A DNA stretch of 64,000 bases from Dinghuibacter silviterrae. Lineage in GTDB: Bacteria > Bacteroidota > Bacteroidia > Chitinophagales > Chitinophagaceae. Location: assembly GCF_004366355.1 (NCBI RefSeq), contig NZ_SODV01000002.1:1900768-1964767 (forward strand). Direction: 5' to 3'. The notes beneath the pieces were generated by a model that was not told the origin of the DNA, did not search any database, and was given only the letters and a program-made list of their open reading frames with translations. The translations under genes were made by a program, and so were the position numbers. Of the stretch, positions 19,142-29,500 are shown in pieces. Every line of letters begins with the position of its first letter. The first letter of the stretch is position 1.

Positions 19142-20896
19142 ATGAAGCTGCGTAACCTGTTCGTGCTCGCCCTTATCCTCCAGGCCTGTGTCAAGAGCAA
19201 GGTAGAGAACGTCATTCCGCCCCTGTCGGTCCTGAATTCGACGCCTTCCAGCATCCGCCTGTTCAATTTCTGCGCGTACGATTTGGACGTCAAGGTGAAC
19301 AACAATCCCCTGACCTCCTTTATCACCAATTCCACCGTCGGAGGCACCGCCCTGGGTTTGAGCATCTTTCCCTCGGGCAAATGGCCCCATTCCCAGGATG
19401 GGGACCCGTGGTCCATTCCGGTGGAAATCCTGGACAAGAACGGCCGGGCGCATATCACCCTGAATTTCCGGAGTGCATCCTTCTCCAGTTCTGCTCCGGC
19501 CGGTATAGACACGGTGCTCCAGGACGATCCCCTGAATCCCAGGGATTATTATGTCATGGATGACCCGCCTTATTTCCGGTCATACCCCAGGCTGAACAGC
19601 GCGCCCAGCCAACCTCAGAATGTCAAGATCCGGATCATCAACCTGGGACAGGCGAACGATCCCCTGGGGGTTTCGGGGCCGGTCACCCTGACCTATGCGG
19701 ACGGCACCCCGGTCGGCGCCGCCACGTCCAACATAGGCATGGATTCCACCAGCGGCTACATAGAGGTGCCTTACGGGGCCTATGAATTCAAACTTTTCAA
19801 CAGCAGCGGCAGCACCGGCATCGACATCACGCATCAATTGGTGGAGTTGCCGCTGTATCCCAATTACAACACCTGTAACCCGAGACTGCAGGAGGGTATT
19901 TTTCCCCAAATGCGGACCTACAAACCCGGGGGAGTATACAGCCTGGTGATTACCCCTAACTGGTTCAGGTATAACGATTGTATCCCTGGTACGGGCGACT
20001 ACTCCACCGCCCGGATCAACGCCTATCGTACGGTAACGGAGGCGACACCGGGTGTCAATGTCACCTTCGCCCAGATGCAGGCGGTCAATGCACTGGGGTC
20101 GGGGAATGTTACCTTCCGGGTGGACGGCCAGGCGCTTGGCGGCCCGCTGGCCTTCGGGCAGCCGACGGATAATGTCATTTATGTGCAAGGCACCCACCAG
20201 GTCAGCCTGCTGGACGCCGGCGGGAACGTCCTGGTGCAGAAATCCATCACGCTTTCTCCTTACGACTATTATACGATCTGGGCCTATCCGAAGACAGACG
20301 GCACGCCGGACATCATCTTCGCCGCCTGTGACATGTCGGGAGAGATTTATTCCAGTGTATACAACAACGGGGCCGGGGGCGTCGACGACGGTACCAATGG
20401 GTCCGCCCGCATCTACCAGGTCCTGTGGCAGTGGCAGAGCCGTTTCCTCAACCTGTGCCCGGACGTGCCCTATGCGACGTTCACCGACGATTCTACCCTG
20501 ATGACCAACTTTGGCGCCGGCAACGATGGCGATGGATACCCGCAGGCCGTTACTAACCTTAGCCCTGGCTATATGCCCCCCCTCAATCCCTACATCCTTT
20601 ATTCGGAAACGATTATGTGGGGATCCCCGGACACCTGGAACACCACCGCGGGGGCGCCCCCTGCCGTGATCCGGGCCTACCAGTCCAGCCCGGGTCCCGT
20701 AGCCGAGGTCCCGGGCACCCTTTTGCTAAGCGTACCCCCCCTGAGGGTAGCGCAGGCGTGTGTCGCCAACCCCGCCTTGTATTCCCCCGGTTATGCTCCT
20801 TCGGCGGAGCCGGGCGTTTATACGACGGCGCTGGTCGGTTCCCTGTCGGGGACAGGCCCCGCGGCGCGGATGATCGTTATCAAACACAACAAATAA
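19142..20896 (+). CDS. DUF4397-like surface lipoprotein 1
   Basis: 584 residues from the ATG at 19142, 2 nt after the receptor stop. The signal peptide ends in the lipobox LQAC (Cys16), followed by Val-Lys. The mature part is Asn/Thr/Gly-rich and beta-stranded. Two or more Ig-like units can be made out: one around 30-140 (IRLFNFCAYDLDVKVNNNPL), a second around 155-260 (NVKIRIINLGQANDP ... YIEVPYGAYEFKLF), and a third around 330-400 (VTFRVDGQALGG ... YDYYTIWAYPK). The pattern, a short ligand-name strand, then V-P-x-G-x-Y/F-x-F/V, is that of DUF4397. Role unknown; probably exposed at the surface with the receptors of the same operon. Confidence 0.75.
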   Translation: MKLRNLFVLALILQACVKSKVENVIPPLSVLNSTPSSIRLFNFCAYDLDVKVNNNPLTSFITNSTVGGTALGLSIFPSGKWPHSQDGDPWSIPVEILDKNGRAHITLNFRSASFSSSAPAGIDTVLQDDPLNPRDYYVMDDPPYFRSYPRLNSAPSQPQNVKIRIINLGQANDPLGVSGPVTLTYADGTPVGAATSNIGMDSTSGYIEVPYGAYEFKLFNSSGSTGIDITHQLVELPLYPNYNTCNPRLQEGIFPQMRTYKPGGVYSLVITPNWFRYNDCIPGTGDYSTARINAYRTVTEATPGVNVTFAQMQAVNALGSGNVTFRVDGQALGGPLAFGQPTDNVIYVQGTHQVSLLDAGGNVLVQKSITLSPYDYYTIWAYPKTDGTPDIIFAACDMSGEIYSSVYNNGAGGVDDGTNGSARIYQVLWQWQSRFLNLCPDVPYATFTDDSTLMTNFGAGNDGDGYPQAVTNLSPGYMPPLNPYILYSETIMWGSPDTWNTTAGAPPAVIRAYQSSPGPVAEVPGTLLLSVPPLRVAQACVANPALYSPGYAPSAEPGVYTTALVGSLSGTGPAARMIVIKHNK

Positions 20897-20900
20897 GTAT

Positions 20901-22172
20901 ATGCGCACTTATATATGTATAGGAATCCTATTGGTGTTGGTGGGGTCTTGCAGGAAATATCCTGAAGCCAGCCCCCTGTCCGGGGCGGCCTACATCCGGG
21001 TGTTCAACGACATTGCCACGTCGGTGGACTTCCTGCACAGCCAGCAGGCGCCACCCTTCCTGACCTTTATCATGGACCCCCACCTGGACGCCGGCGGCGC
21101 CCCGGATACAGGATTGGTCGTGGGTGATTTCCTGGGTACACGGCAACTCTACAGCTTGTCCTACCCGATCAACGAAGGCAACAGCCTTGGGGTCGACCTG
21201 CAACAGATCGATAATTATTCGAACAATGTCACCATCACACCGGGATATGTCAATTATGAATATCCCGGTAACGCCCACGTCCCGACGGCCCCCGCCCTCA
21301 ATGGGTTCGACCTCTCCTCCTGGGCGCAGGTTCCCTCCGGCAAGCACCGCTTCGTTTTCGTGATCAGGCCACAGACGGATACGGCCTTCAGCCGTTTGTC
21401 AACCACGATCCGCCACCAGATCCTCATCGATACGACCCTGGACCTCCAGGCGGGCGAAGTGTATACCATGGAGGCCTTGTCCACCGACCTCGACAACAAC
21501 CGATACGGTGCGTATGTCCGCCAGGAGCAGTTCATCCACCAGGCCTTCGAACCGGATCAATTGTATGCGGGATTCGTCAACCTGTCCGGTGTTACGCCAC
21601 ATTCAGCACGTTTGGGATACTTCCCGGATTTTCCGGATTCCACCGTCATTTACTACACCTACTATATCCACAATGACTTCAACAACGGGCTTGGTGTCGA
21701 ATTTGGCCAGGATCACTACAATCCGCTCACGGGTTATAACAACAATTACTATACGACCCTCAACCAGCGGATGGCGACCCAGATTTCTTACCTGGGGCTA
21801 CCCTTACTGGACAAGAGCTATTTCTTCATCCAGGATTCTTTGCGGTCCTACGCGAATTACCTCAATAATTCGGGCTATGGGTACATGGGTAATTTCCCCT
21901 TCGTACAATTTTCGATCTACGCCCAGGACAGTACGGCCTATGCCCATAATTACCTGCCCTTTGTGCTCAACTGTGCGGCGAACCCCGTCACCTTCAACAA
22001 TTACCTGCCGGGTGTCGGCACCACGTTCCACTTTACGCCCAACCTGGACCTGCTCGTCAACGTGGGCGGACAAGTAAGCGTCTATCCCACCCTCAACATT
22101 ATGGAAATGGTCTATGACCGGGTGTACCTGATGCAAATACAAAATGCCTTCAACCAAGTTCCCAATCAATAG
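20901..22172 (+). CDS. DUF4397-like surface lipoprotein 2
   Basis: 423 residues, 4 nt after the previous stop. Lipobox VGSC with Cys17, then Arg-Lys. The N-terminal part (AAYIRVFNDIATSVDFLHSQ) begins with the strand typical of DUF4397 domains, and SGKHRFVFVIRP fits the end of the first unit; a second unit from about residue 210 (QLYAGFVNLSGVTPHSARLG) follows. Very rich in Tyr, Asn and Asp in the C-terminal half. Same orientation and near-zero spacing place it firmly in the operon. The first bases of the gene and the spacer (TAAGTATATGCGCA) are repeated exactly at the start of the third FAS1 gene. Confidence 0.72.
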   Translation: MRTYICIGILLVLVGSCRKYPEASPLSGAAYIRVFNDIATSVDFLHSQQAPPFLTFIMDPHLDAGGAPDTGLVVGDFLGTRQLYSLSYPINEGNSLGVDLQQIDNYSNNVTITPGYVNYEYPGNAHVPTAPALNGFDLSSWAQVPSGKHRFVFVIRPQTDTAFSRLSTTIRHQILIDTTLDLQAGEVYTMEALSTDLDNNRYGAYVRQEQFIHQAFEPDQLYAGFVNLSGVTPHSARLGYFPDFPDSTVIYYTYYIHNDFNNGLGVEFGQDHYNPLTGYNNNYYTTLNQRMATQISYLGLPLLDKSYFFIQDSLRSYANYLNNSGYGYMGNFPFVQFSIYAQDSTAYAHNYLPFVLNCAANPVTFNNYLPGVGTTFHFTPNLDLLVNVGGQVSVYPTLNIMEMVYDRVYLMQIQNAFNQVPNQ

Positions 22173-22176
22173 CGCC

Positions 22177-23211
22177 ATGCGAAGAACATACCTCATCGTC
22201 CTCGTGCTCCTGGCGGGCGCCTGCTCGAAAAGCCAGACATCCACGCCCGTCCCCGTCATCGAAGGGCAAACCCTCCTGCAGCGGTTGAAGAATAACTATG
22301 ACTTCAGCGAGTTTTACAATGCCCTTCAAAGGGTACACCTGGACACGCTGCTGGAAGGCCCGGGGCCCTTTACCCTCCTGGTCCCCGACAACACCGCCCT
22401 CCAGGCACAGGGCATCACCCAGGACAGCCTGAACCGCATAGATACCGGACAGCTCCGGAAGTTGCTGGCGTACCATATATTGGAGAACAATATCACCTAC
22501 GCCAGCATTCCCCAGACGATCGACTACATATACCGCAACATCGAAGGCCTGCCTTTATATTTTTCGGTACCGGTTCCCGGGAACACCCAGACACAACCCA
22601 CCGGGATACAGTTCCTGCACGTCAACGGGGTGAAAGCGACGAGCCTGGACCTGGTAGCGACCAACGGCGTCATCCAGGTGTTGAGCAGCCCGTTGTCCTA
22701 TCCTGTGCCTTCGATAAAGGAATTCCTGGTGAATAATCCGAACTACAGCATGTATGTCTCCGCGCTCCAACAGTACGGCGAGCTGAACCAACTGGACAGC
22801 GCGGGTCCATGGGTGGTGTTCGCCCCCGACAACAATGCGTTTGCGAACTGGAACATCACCATGGACACGATCACCGCGGAGACGCCGCAAACCAACTACT
22901 CCTGGCTCTGGACGGCAGGGGTCATGCCCCACGAGCTGTTCTTTGCGTCCGACATTCTTGATGGACCGGTGGAGATCGGCGCCGGTGGCTATTATTTAAC
23001 CGCCAACTATGTCATCCAGTTCGGTTATTACGGGCAGGCGGGCCTGTCCTGCTACCGGCCCAACTACATCCAGGTGTATAGCCAGGGAGGGGTATACTCC
23101 CTGGGCGACTATTGTAACGATGTCGACCCCGATCACATCGCCATGAACGGCGTGGTGCACGGGCTCGATGGCTTGCCGGTCTACCCGGATTCCACCATTG
23201 TCCAACCATAA
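22177..23211 (+). CDS. fasciclin (FAS1) lipoprotein 1, two domains
   Basis: 344 residues from the ATG at 22177, 4 nt after the upstream stop. Lipobox AGAC (Cys16), then Ser-Lys. Two FAS1 units are visible: residues about 30-165, with SEFYNALQRVHLDTLLEGPG, PFTLLVPDNTAL and LLAYHIL, and about 180-340, with YSMYVSALQQYGELNQL, PWVVFAPDNNAF and a final IAMNGVVHGLDGL, which is the usual closing strand (NG-V-I-H-x-I-D). FAS1 domains are adhesion modules in animals, plants and bacteria. The spacing of the T-V-F-A-P-x-N and the late N-G-V boxes is normal, so both domains look intact. Confidence 0.85.
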   Translation: MRRTYLIVLVLLAGACSKSQTSTPVPVIEGQTLLQRLKNNYDFSEFYNALQRVHLDTLLEGPGPFTLLVPDNTALQAQGITQDSLNRIDTGQLRKLLAYHILENNITYASIPQTIDYIYRNIEGLPLYFSVPVPGNTQTQPTGIQFLHVNGVKATSLDLVATNGVIQVLSSPLSYPVPSIKEFLVNNPNYSMYVSALQQYGELNQLDSAGPWVVFAPDNNAFANWNITMDTITAETPQTNYSWLWTAGVMPHELFFASDILDGPVEIGAGGYYLTANYVIQFGYYGQAGLSCYRPNYIQVYSQGGVYSLGDYCNDVDPDHIAMNGVVHGLDGLPVYPDSTIVQP

Positions 23212-23222
23212 ACCGACATGTC

Positions 23223-24467
23223 ATGAATCGATATATCTTGTTATCCTGTCTCCTCCTGGGCGTGGCTTGTCGCAAGGCGACCGACTACCTTATCCAGCCT
23301 TCCCATCAAATGCACAACTCCGCGGGGAACCTGGTCCAGGTGCTGGACAGCAGCGACTGCCATTTGTTCGACCAGGCATTTCACCGGGTGGGTCTGGACA
23401 CAACGCTCAAGACCAACGGCGGATACACCATTTTCGCTCCTTCCGACTCCGCCATGACCGCGGCGGGGCTCACTTCCCAGGCGATCGCCGCGCTTCCGAT
23501 CGATTCCCTGGCGCAGATCGTCCGGTACCATGTTGTCGCGGGCGCCTATAGCGACGCGGCCCTGACCTCGGCCGAGGTGAGCGTCCAGGCGGCCTCGCTC
23601 AGGGCGGATATCAGCCTCGACACGTTATTGGGAGACGTCGTTTACCAGCAGAACTTGTATATCAAGGAGAACGGAGTGGTATACATCAATGGTGAAGCGG
23701 CAGGCAACGGGATGCCCGCGGTAGCCGCCTTTAATGGCTATTTGTTTACCCTCCGAAAGGTCCTCGCGGCGCCCCGGCAGTCGCTCTGGCAGATCATTTC
23801 CTCCGATCCCCGCCTGAGCCTTTATTGTGCCGCCCTCCGAATCGACGATAGTCTGTACAACGCCTATGAGAAAACATCGCCGTCATACCCGTATTTTAAC
23901 GTTCATTATTCCGATTCGCTTTTTTTTGCCACGGTGAACATCGCCAATCCCAGTAATAGTTATCCCGAGAATCCGAACCTGCCCACCGTATTCGCCCCCA
24001 CGGATTCCGCCTTCCGCGCGGCAGGTTTTAACTCGGTGGACGATATACGGCAGTATGCCCTGAGCGCGCCTATCGGCACTGGCGGACCCACCCCCAACAA
24101 TTACACGCAACTGGTCGATATTCCCATGGACAGCATCCTGTATGCGCATGTGATCTACAACGCGAACAATGCAAGCCCGGCGGGCTACCTGGCGTTGTAC
24201 AATGACCTCCAGTTCAGCCCCCTGGTGAACCACGGGTTACAGAACACCAATTCTTTCCAGATATTGGAATCTAACTTTTATTTGTTCTACTACCAGCCGT
24301 ATCCCCTGGTGTTTTCGGTGCAGAATGGAGTCCCCTACATCCAGTGGAACCCGGCTATCTCCCCTGTGCCGTTGTCCCCCGACACGGATCCCACCCACCC
24401 GAAACACTTCATGGCCAGGAACGGAGCCCTGTATATCATCGATCAATTATTCACCTCACCCAATTAA
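23223..24467 (+). CDS. fasciclin (FAS1) lipoprotein 2, two domains
   Basis: 414 residues, 11 nt after the preceding stop. Lipobox GVAC (Cys16), then Arg-Lys. First FAS1 unit at about 30-185 (HLFDQAFHRVGLDTTLKTNG, YTIFAPSDSAMTAAGL, IVRYHVV), second at about 190-410 (SLYCAALRIDDSL, PTVFAPTDSAFRAAGF, closing FMARNGALYIIDQLF). The second unit is longer than usual because of an insertion between the helix and the T-V-F-A-P strand (about residues 215-255, Tyr/Pro/Ser-rich). It is the longest of the four paralogues. Confidence 0.85.
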   Translation: MNRYILLSCLLLGVACRKATDYLIQPSHQMHNSAGNLVQVLDSSDCHLFDQAFHRVGLDTTLKTNGGYTIFAPSDSAMTAAGLTSQAIAALPIDSLAQIVRYHVVAGAYSDAALTSAEVSVQAASLRADISLDTLLGDVVYQQNLYIKENGVVYINGEAAGNGMPAVAAFNGYLFTLRKVLAAPRQSLWQIISSDPRLSLYCAALRIDDSLYNAYEKTSPSYPYFNVHYSDSLFFATVNIANPSNSYPENPNLPTVFAPTDSAFRAAGFNSVDDIRQYALSAPIGTGGPTPNNYTQLVDIPMDSILYAHVIYNANNASPAGYLALYNDLQFSPLVNHGLQNTNSFQILESNFYLFYYQPYPLVFSVQNGVPYIQWNPAISPVPLSPDTDPTHPKHFMARNGALYIIDQLFTSPN

Positions 24468-24471
24468 GTAT

Positions 24472-25524
24472 ATGCGCATCCTTTTATTGTTGATCATCCT
24501 GGGTTCTTTTGGTGCGGTCTCCTGTACCAAGAGTCATCCCGCTTCCGCGGCGATCCAGGACAGCCTTTACGGCGAGCGTGCTTCTTTCGTGATCCAGGAC
24601 AATTTCAACTTCAGCATGTATAGTACGGGTATTACGACGACGGGCTACGCCGATACGCTTGCCGGGGCCGGTCCTTTTACGGTGCTGGCTCCCGTCAACA
24701 CGGGATGGGCGGGTACCCAGTGGAGTATCTACTTCATCGGTTATCCGCTCGGCACCTGGTCCTCTACTTTCCTCAACGATATATTCAACTATAGCATTCT
24801 GCGCGGCCGCTATTCCTTCGACTCCCTGCCGCTGGGCGACAACCAACCGATTCCCACCTACGGAGGCTTTCACGTCTGGGTCAGCAAGTACGTCAGCGGG
24901 ACGGATACCGTCGTTACGGTCAACGGGGCCCCGCTGACAGGCGTGGATATTCCCACCTCCAACGGTCTTATCCAGGCGGTTTCGCTATTGCTCAACCCGG
25001 AGGAAACCCATTCGATTACGGATTGGGTTAAAAACTTCCCCGATCTCACCATGTTTGCCGTGGCCCTGACACGCGTCGGCGCCGACAGCCTCCTGACGAA
25101 GGGCGGACCATGGACGGTGCTGGCGCCCAACAACACCGCCTTTGTGCAGGCGGCCTGGATGGGTCTTGGAATCAGTACCGTGGACAGCCTCCTGACGGCA
25201 GACACAGCGGTACTGGGCCCCCTGGTGAGGGGGCATATCATCCCGGGCAGCCGGCGGTTTCTCAACGACTTCGACCGGTGGCTGGCGGCACCGGGGGATA
25301 CCGTGATGGTGACCGCGCTGAATGGAGAGCAGGTCCGCTACTTCCAGGAACAAGCGGGCTGGGGGATCCTTCCGGACCATTTCCTGGGGGGAAGCGGCCA
25401 GGGCACTCCCGGCGGCATTCCGTCTGCCAATTCCAACCAAGTAGAAGATAAATATAGATACCAGGCGGACATCCCCAGCGAAAACGGTGTGCTTCACGTC
25501 ATCGACCAGGTCTTACAACCATGA
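24472..25524 (+). CDS. fasciclin (FAS1) lipoprotein 3, two domains
   Basis: 350 residues from the ATG at 24472, 4 nt after the previous stop. Lipobox AVSC (Cys18), then Thr-Lys. First FAS1 unit about 30-175 (FSMYSTGITTTGYADTLAGAG, PFTVLAPVNTGW), with a weak closing strand (IPTSNGLIQAVSLLL), second about 180-348 (LTMFAVALTRVGADSLLTKGG, PWTVLAPNNTAFVQAAW, LVRGHIIPG, closing SENGVLHVIDQVL). The second domain is the best conserved FAS1 module of the whole cluster. The first domain starts with an odd RASFVIQDNFN segment and its P-x-N box is less typical. Confidence 0.85.
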   Translation: MRILLLLIILGSFGAVSCTKSHPASAAIQDSLYGERASFVIQDNFNFSMYSTGITTTGYADTLAGAGPFTVLAPVNTGWAGTQWSIYFIGYPLGTWSSTFLNDIFNYSILRGRYSFDSLPLGDNQPIPTYGGFHVWVSKYVSGTDTVVTVNGAPLTGVDIPTSNGLIQAVSLLLNPEETHSITDWVKNFPDLTMFAVALTRVGADSLLTKGGPWTVLAPNNTAFVQAAWMGLGISTVDSLLTADTAVLGPLVRGHIIPGSRRFLNDFDRWLAAPGDTVMVTALNGEQVRYFQEQAGWGILPDHFLGGSGQGTPGGIPSANSNQVEDKYRYQADIPSENGVLHVIDQVLQP

Positions 25525-25528
25525 CAAT

Positions 25529-26503
25529 ATGAAAAAGAAATTAACCCTGATATTACTCCTGGCGTCTTCCTGTACCAAATATCCCGCCCCCAAAGGGGAC
25601 TTGGGCCCGGAGCTGACGCTCAGCCAGTACACCGCCCAGGACACCAATTTCCGGCTCTACAACCTGGCGCTCCAACGGTCCGGGATGGCAACGGACACCA
25701 CGTTCGCCAGCGGGGGGCCGTATACCATCTATGTGCCCATGAACGGGGCCATGCAGGGAGCGGGGTTCAACCAGCAAACCCTTGCCACGTATGACACGGC
25801 ACGGCTGCGCGGCATCCTGGAATACGGGATCTTGAACGGGCGCCTCAGCGGGGCAAGCCTGACGGGTACCTATAGCGAAACGGTCACCTGTCTGAATCCC
25901 CTGTTCCAGCCCGAATTGACGAAGAACTATTACGGCATTTTCCTGGACGGCGTCCCCGTCGTCAAACCCGATATACCCGTCTCCGAAGGGGTCATCCAGG
26001 CCACCGACCGGATGGTCCTGCCCCCTACGGGTACGCTCATGCAGGAGATAGACAGTCTTCCGGAGCTGACCATCTTTGGCGCCGCTGTCCGTCACATCGC
26101 GCGTTTCAGAAACCTTTTGGAAAATCCCGCCCCCGTCAAGAACAACGGCAACGGAACGAACTTTTACGGCATCACGTTGCTGGCGCCCAACAACAGCGCC
26201 TTCAAAGACTTCGGGTTTCCCGATACTGCTTCGATACAACAGGCGGATTCCAATTATATGTATAACCTGCTTTATGTCTACTTCTTCCCCGGGGAATATT
26301 ATACAAGCGATTTCAAGGGCGGCATAACCTTCGGAGGGCCGTACTTCAATTACTCGGGTAATGGCGCGTTGTTCAGCATAGAAGCGGACGGCATCACCTT
26401 CCAGTCCGCCGCCAACGTACAATACACCGTCCAGATCGTCAAACCGGACATCTCCGCCACCAATGGAGTGATACATGAACTGAACTATATATTATTCCCA
26501 TGA
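25529..26503 (+). CDS. fasciclin (FAS1) lipoprotein 4, two domains
   Basis: 324 residues from the ATG at 25529, 4 nt after the previous stop. The signal peptide is short, with lipobox ASSC (Cys15), then Thr-Lys. First FAS1 unit about 28-165 (FRLYNLALQRSGMATDTTFASGG, PYTIYVPMNGAM, closing VSEGVIQATDRMV), second about 170-322 (LTIFGAAVRHIARFRNLL, ITLLAPNNSAFKDFGF, closing SATNGVIHELNYILF). Its stop overlaps the start of the Oar-like receptor gene (ATGA, 26500-26503), so these two are translationally coupled. Confidence 0.85.
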   Translation: MKKKLTLILLLASSCTKYPAPKGDLGPELTLSQYTAQDTNFRLYNLALQRSGMATDTTFASGGPYTIYVPMNGAMQGAGFNQQTLATYDTARLRGILEYGILNGRLSGASLTGTYSETVTCLNPLFQPELTKNYYGIFLDGVPVVKPDIPVSEGVIQATDRMVLPPTGTLMQEIDSLPELTIFGAAVRHIARFRNLLENPAPVKNNGNGTNFYGITLLAPNNSAFKDFGFPDTASIQQADSNYMYNLLYVYFFPGEYYTSDFKGGITFGGPYFNYSGNGALFSIEADGITFQSAANVQYTVQIVKPDISATNGVIHELNYILFP

Positions 26504-29500
26504 AACTCTCTACACTGTTTCTTTTTTGCACGGGCGTTTTGCTTAGTTTACTCGCGGCGGGCCAGGAAACCGGCGGTGGCCTTACCGGGCGCATCCTCGA
26601 CACGGCTGGTGCGCCGTTGGCCGGGGCCACCGTCACCGCCGTTCACCAGCCTTCAGGGACCCATTACGAGACCGTGACCTCCCCGGATGGGCGTTATCAC
26701 CTGCCGGGGTTGCGTGTCGGCGGACCCTATATATTGAGCGTTAGTTATGCCGGTATGACCCCCAGGACGCTGGACATTGACCAGGTTCGATTGGGCGAAA
26801 CACTTACACAGAATATAGCGCTTCAACCCGCCGTGCACGAGGTCGCCGGCGTGGTCATCAAGGCGGCTTCGGCCGCGCCCAGGGCCAATACCTTTGGCGC
26901 CGGTCTGAACATCGGCCGCGACCAGCTGCGCACCATGCCGACGGCGACGCGCAGCATCACCGACATGACCCGTCTCGTGCCCCAGGGCTCAAAAGATAAT
27001 TCCTTTGCAGGCAGCAATTTCCGGTACAACAACGTCACCATCGACGGCGCCATCAACAACGACGCCATCGGCTTCAGCCCTAGCTTAGGCGGTCAGACGG
27101 GCACTTCTAACATGCCCGGTTCATCCACCCGGAACAACCCGATCTCCCTTGACGCCATCGAGGACATGCAGGTCTATCTCTCGCCCTACGACGTGACCCT
27201 GGGTAATTTCAGCGGGGGCAGCATTAACGCCGTCACCCGCAGCGGCACCAACAAAGTGACCGGCTCTATTTATACCTATGGCCGTAATGCCGCCATCACC
27301 GGACCGGACAATACCCATCAGGAGCAGGCGCGCAAAATGCCTTCCGACTTCCACGACTACCAGGTGGGCGCCCGGGTGGGGTTTCCGATCGTTAAAAACA
27401 AAGTTTTTTTCTTCACCAACGAAGAACTCACCCGCCGGGTGGATCCCATCCAGCAGGTAGCCGGTAGCGCCGCTTCTGGCGGCATCCTAAGCCTGGCAGA
27501 TGCAGACAGCATCCGGTCGCACATGATCAACACCTATGGTATCGACCCGGGAACAGCGGGGGTGTACGACGTCTATTCCAATTCCAATAAATTCTTCAAC
27601 CGCCTCGACTGGAATATCGGCCGTCGCACCCAACTCGTCTTGCGCAACAACACCATGCACTCCGAAGCCATCAATATGGAGCGCGACCAGTTCGACTTCC
27701 GTTTCGCAGGGATCGGCTATCAGCAGGTCAACAACCAGACGTCCACGGTAGCGGAACTCAAGACCCGTTTCAACAACCGCTGGTCCAACAGCTTCGTGGC
27801 AGGTTTTACGTCCATACACGACTTTCGCAACCCTTTAAGCGACCCCTCCATTCCCCAGGTGCAGATCGTGGGCCGGAGCCCCGGTTCCACCATCTTCCTG
27901 GGCACCGACCGGGAGGCCGCCATCTTCAACCAGAAACAGCGCACCATCGAGATTACCGACAACGTGACCTGGAACCTCGGCCGCCACACGATCACCATGG
28001 GGACCCACGACGAGCTGTACCACATCTCCTACGGCTTCGTCAATTCCTGGAACGGGCGCGTGACCTATCAAAGCATCGAAGACTTCCTGGCGAATAACCC
28101 CGAACGGGTGCAAGGGAACTATAACTTCGCGAACAACGCCCGCGCGTATATCCTCGCGCATCCGGGCGCCGTTTTCAACGTCAACTTGTACAGCGCCTAC
28201 CTCCAGGACGAGGTGCAGGTATCCGACCGGTTCAAGGTAACCTACGGCCTGCGCGCCGATTATGATGTAGTGCCCTCGAAGCAACCGTTGAGTGAAAAAA
28301 CGCGGACCGCCGTGTCAGACCCCAACTTTGGTTTTTCGTACACCTATACCCAGATGAACCAGATCAACCAAAGCTACCTTACCCGTCCGGAGATCTCCCC
28401 CCGCATCGGTTTCCGGGCCGATCCCCGCGGTGACCAGCGGGTCATCCTGAGGGGCGGCCTGGGTATCTTCACCAGCCGGATTCCCTTCGCCTGGCTGGGC
28501 TATGCCTTCTACAATAACGGAGACACGTACGGTTCTTTCGACCAGAAGACCGATGGCAACCCGCCCGCGCCCTTCGCCCCCGGCACCGACCCCCTGAAGC
28601 CCAACCAGGGGCAACCCGGGATCGCCGGCTTTATCGCCAACCAGGGTCGGATCGTGAACAACCCCAACGCCGGTCAGACCCAGGTAGACCTCATCGACAA
28701 CCACTTCATCATGCCCGAGGTATTGCGCGGCAGCTTCGCGGTGGACTATACCGATAGGTTCGGCTTCAAATACACGTTCGAAGCGCTCTACACAAAGACT
28801 TTGAAGGACGTATTGTTCCAACAGGTCAATATCAAGGACAACCCGACCTACTATGCGTACGACTCCGCCCTCAACCAACGGAAACAACCCATCTTCGGCG
28901 GCAGCATCAACCCCCAGTTCGCCAACGCCTACGAGCTCAGCAATACCAACCGTGGCTACCGCTACAGCCTGACCGCACAGGTCAGCCGCAAATTCCCGAA
29001 CGGCTTCCAGGCCATGGCCGCGTACACCTTCGGCCACTCCATGGACATATCCAACGGTATCCGGAACTCCATGGAGTCCAACTGGCAGGTCAACCAAGCG
29101 CTCAACCCCAACAACCCGGGCCTTGCTCCCTCCAATTTCGACCTCCGCCACCGCATCGTGGCAGACGCCGGGTATGAGGTCACCTGGCACGGCCACTGGC
29201 GGACCAGCGTCCTGTTGTTTTTCAGCGCCCAGTCCGGCGCCCCCTTTACCTATGGCTTTGTCAACTATACCGTGCAAAACACTCCTCAGCAGGTCAGCCT
29301 GGCGTATATCCCCCGCGTAGGGGAGTCGGTGAATTTCTTCCAGAGCTATACCGACAAGACCGGTCAATACCAAACCGCCGCCCAGCAAGCCGCCGCCTTC
29401 GACGCCTTTATCGACAGCAGTCCTTATTTGCGTTCCCGCCGCGGAGACTTCACGCAGCGCAACGCCGTCACCACCCCCTGGAACAACGACCTCGACTTCC

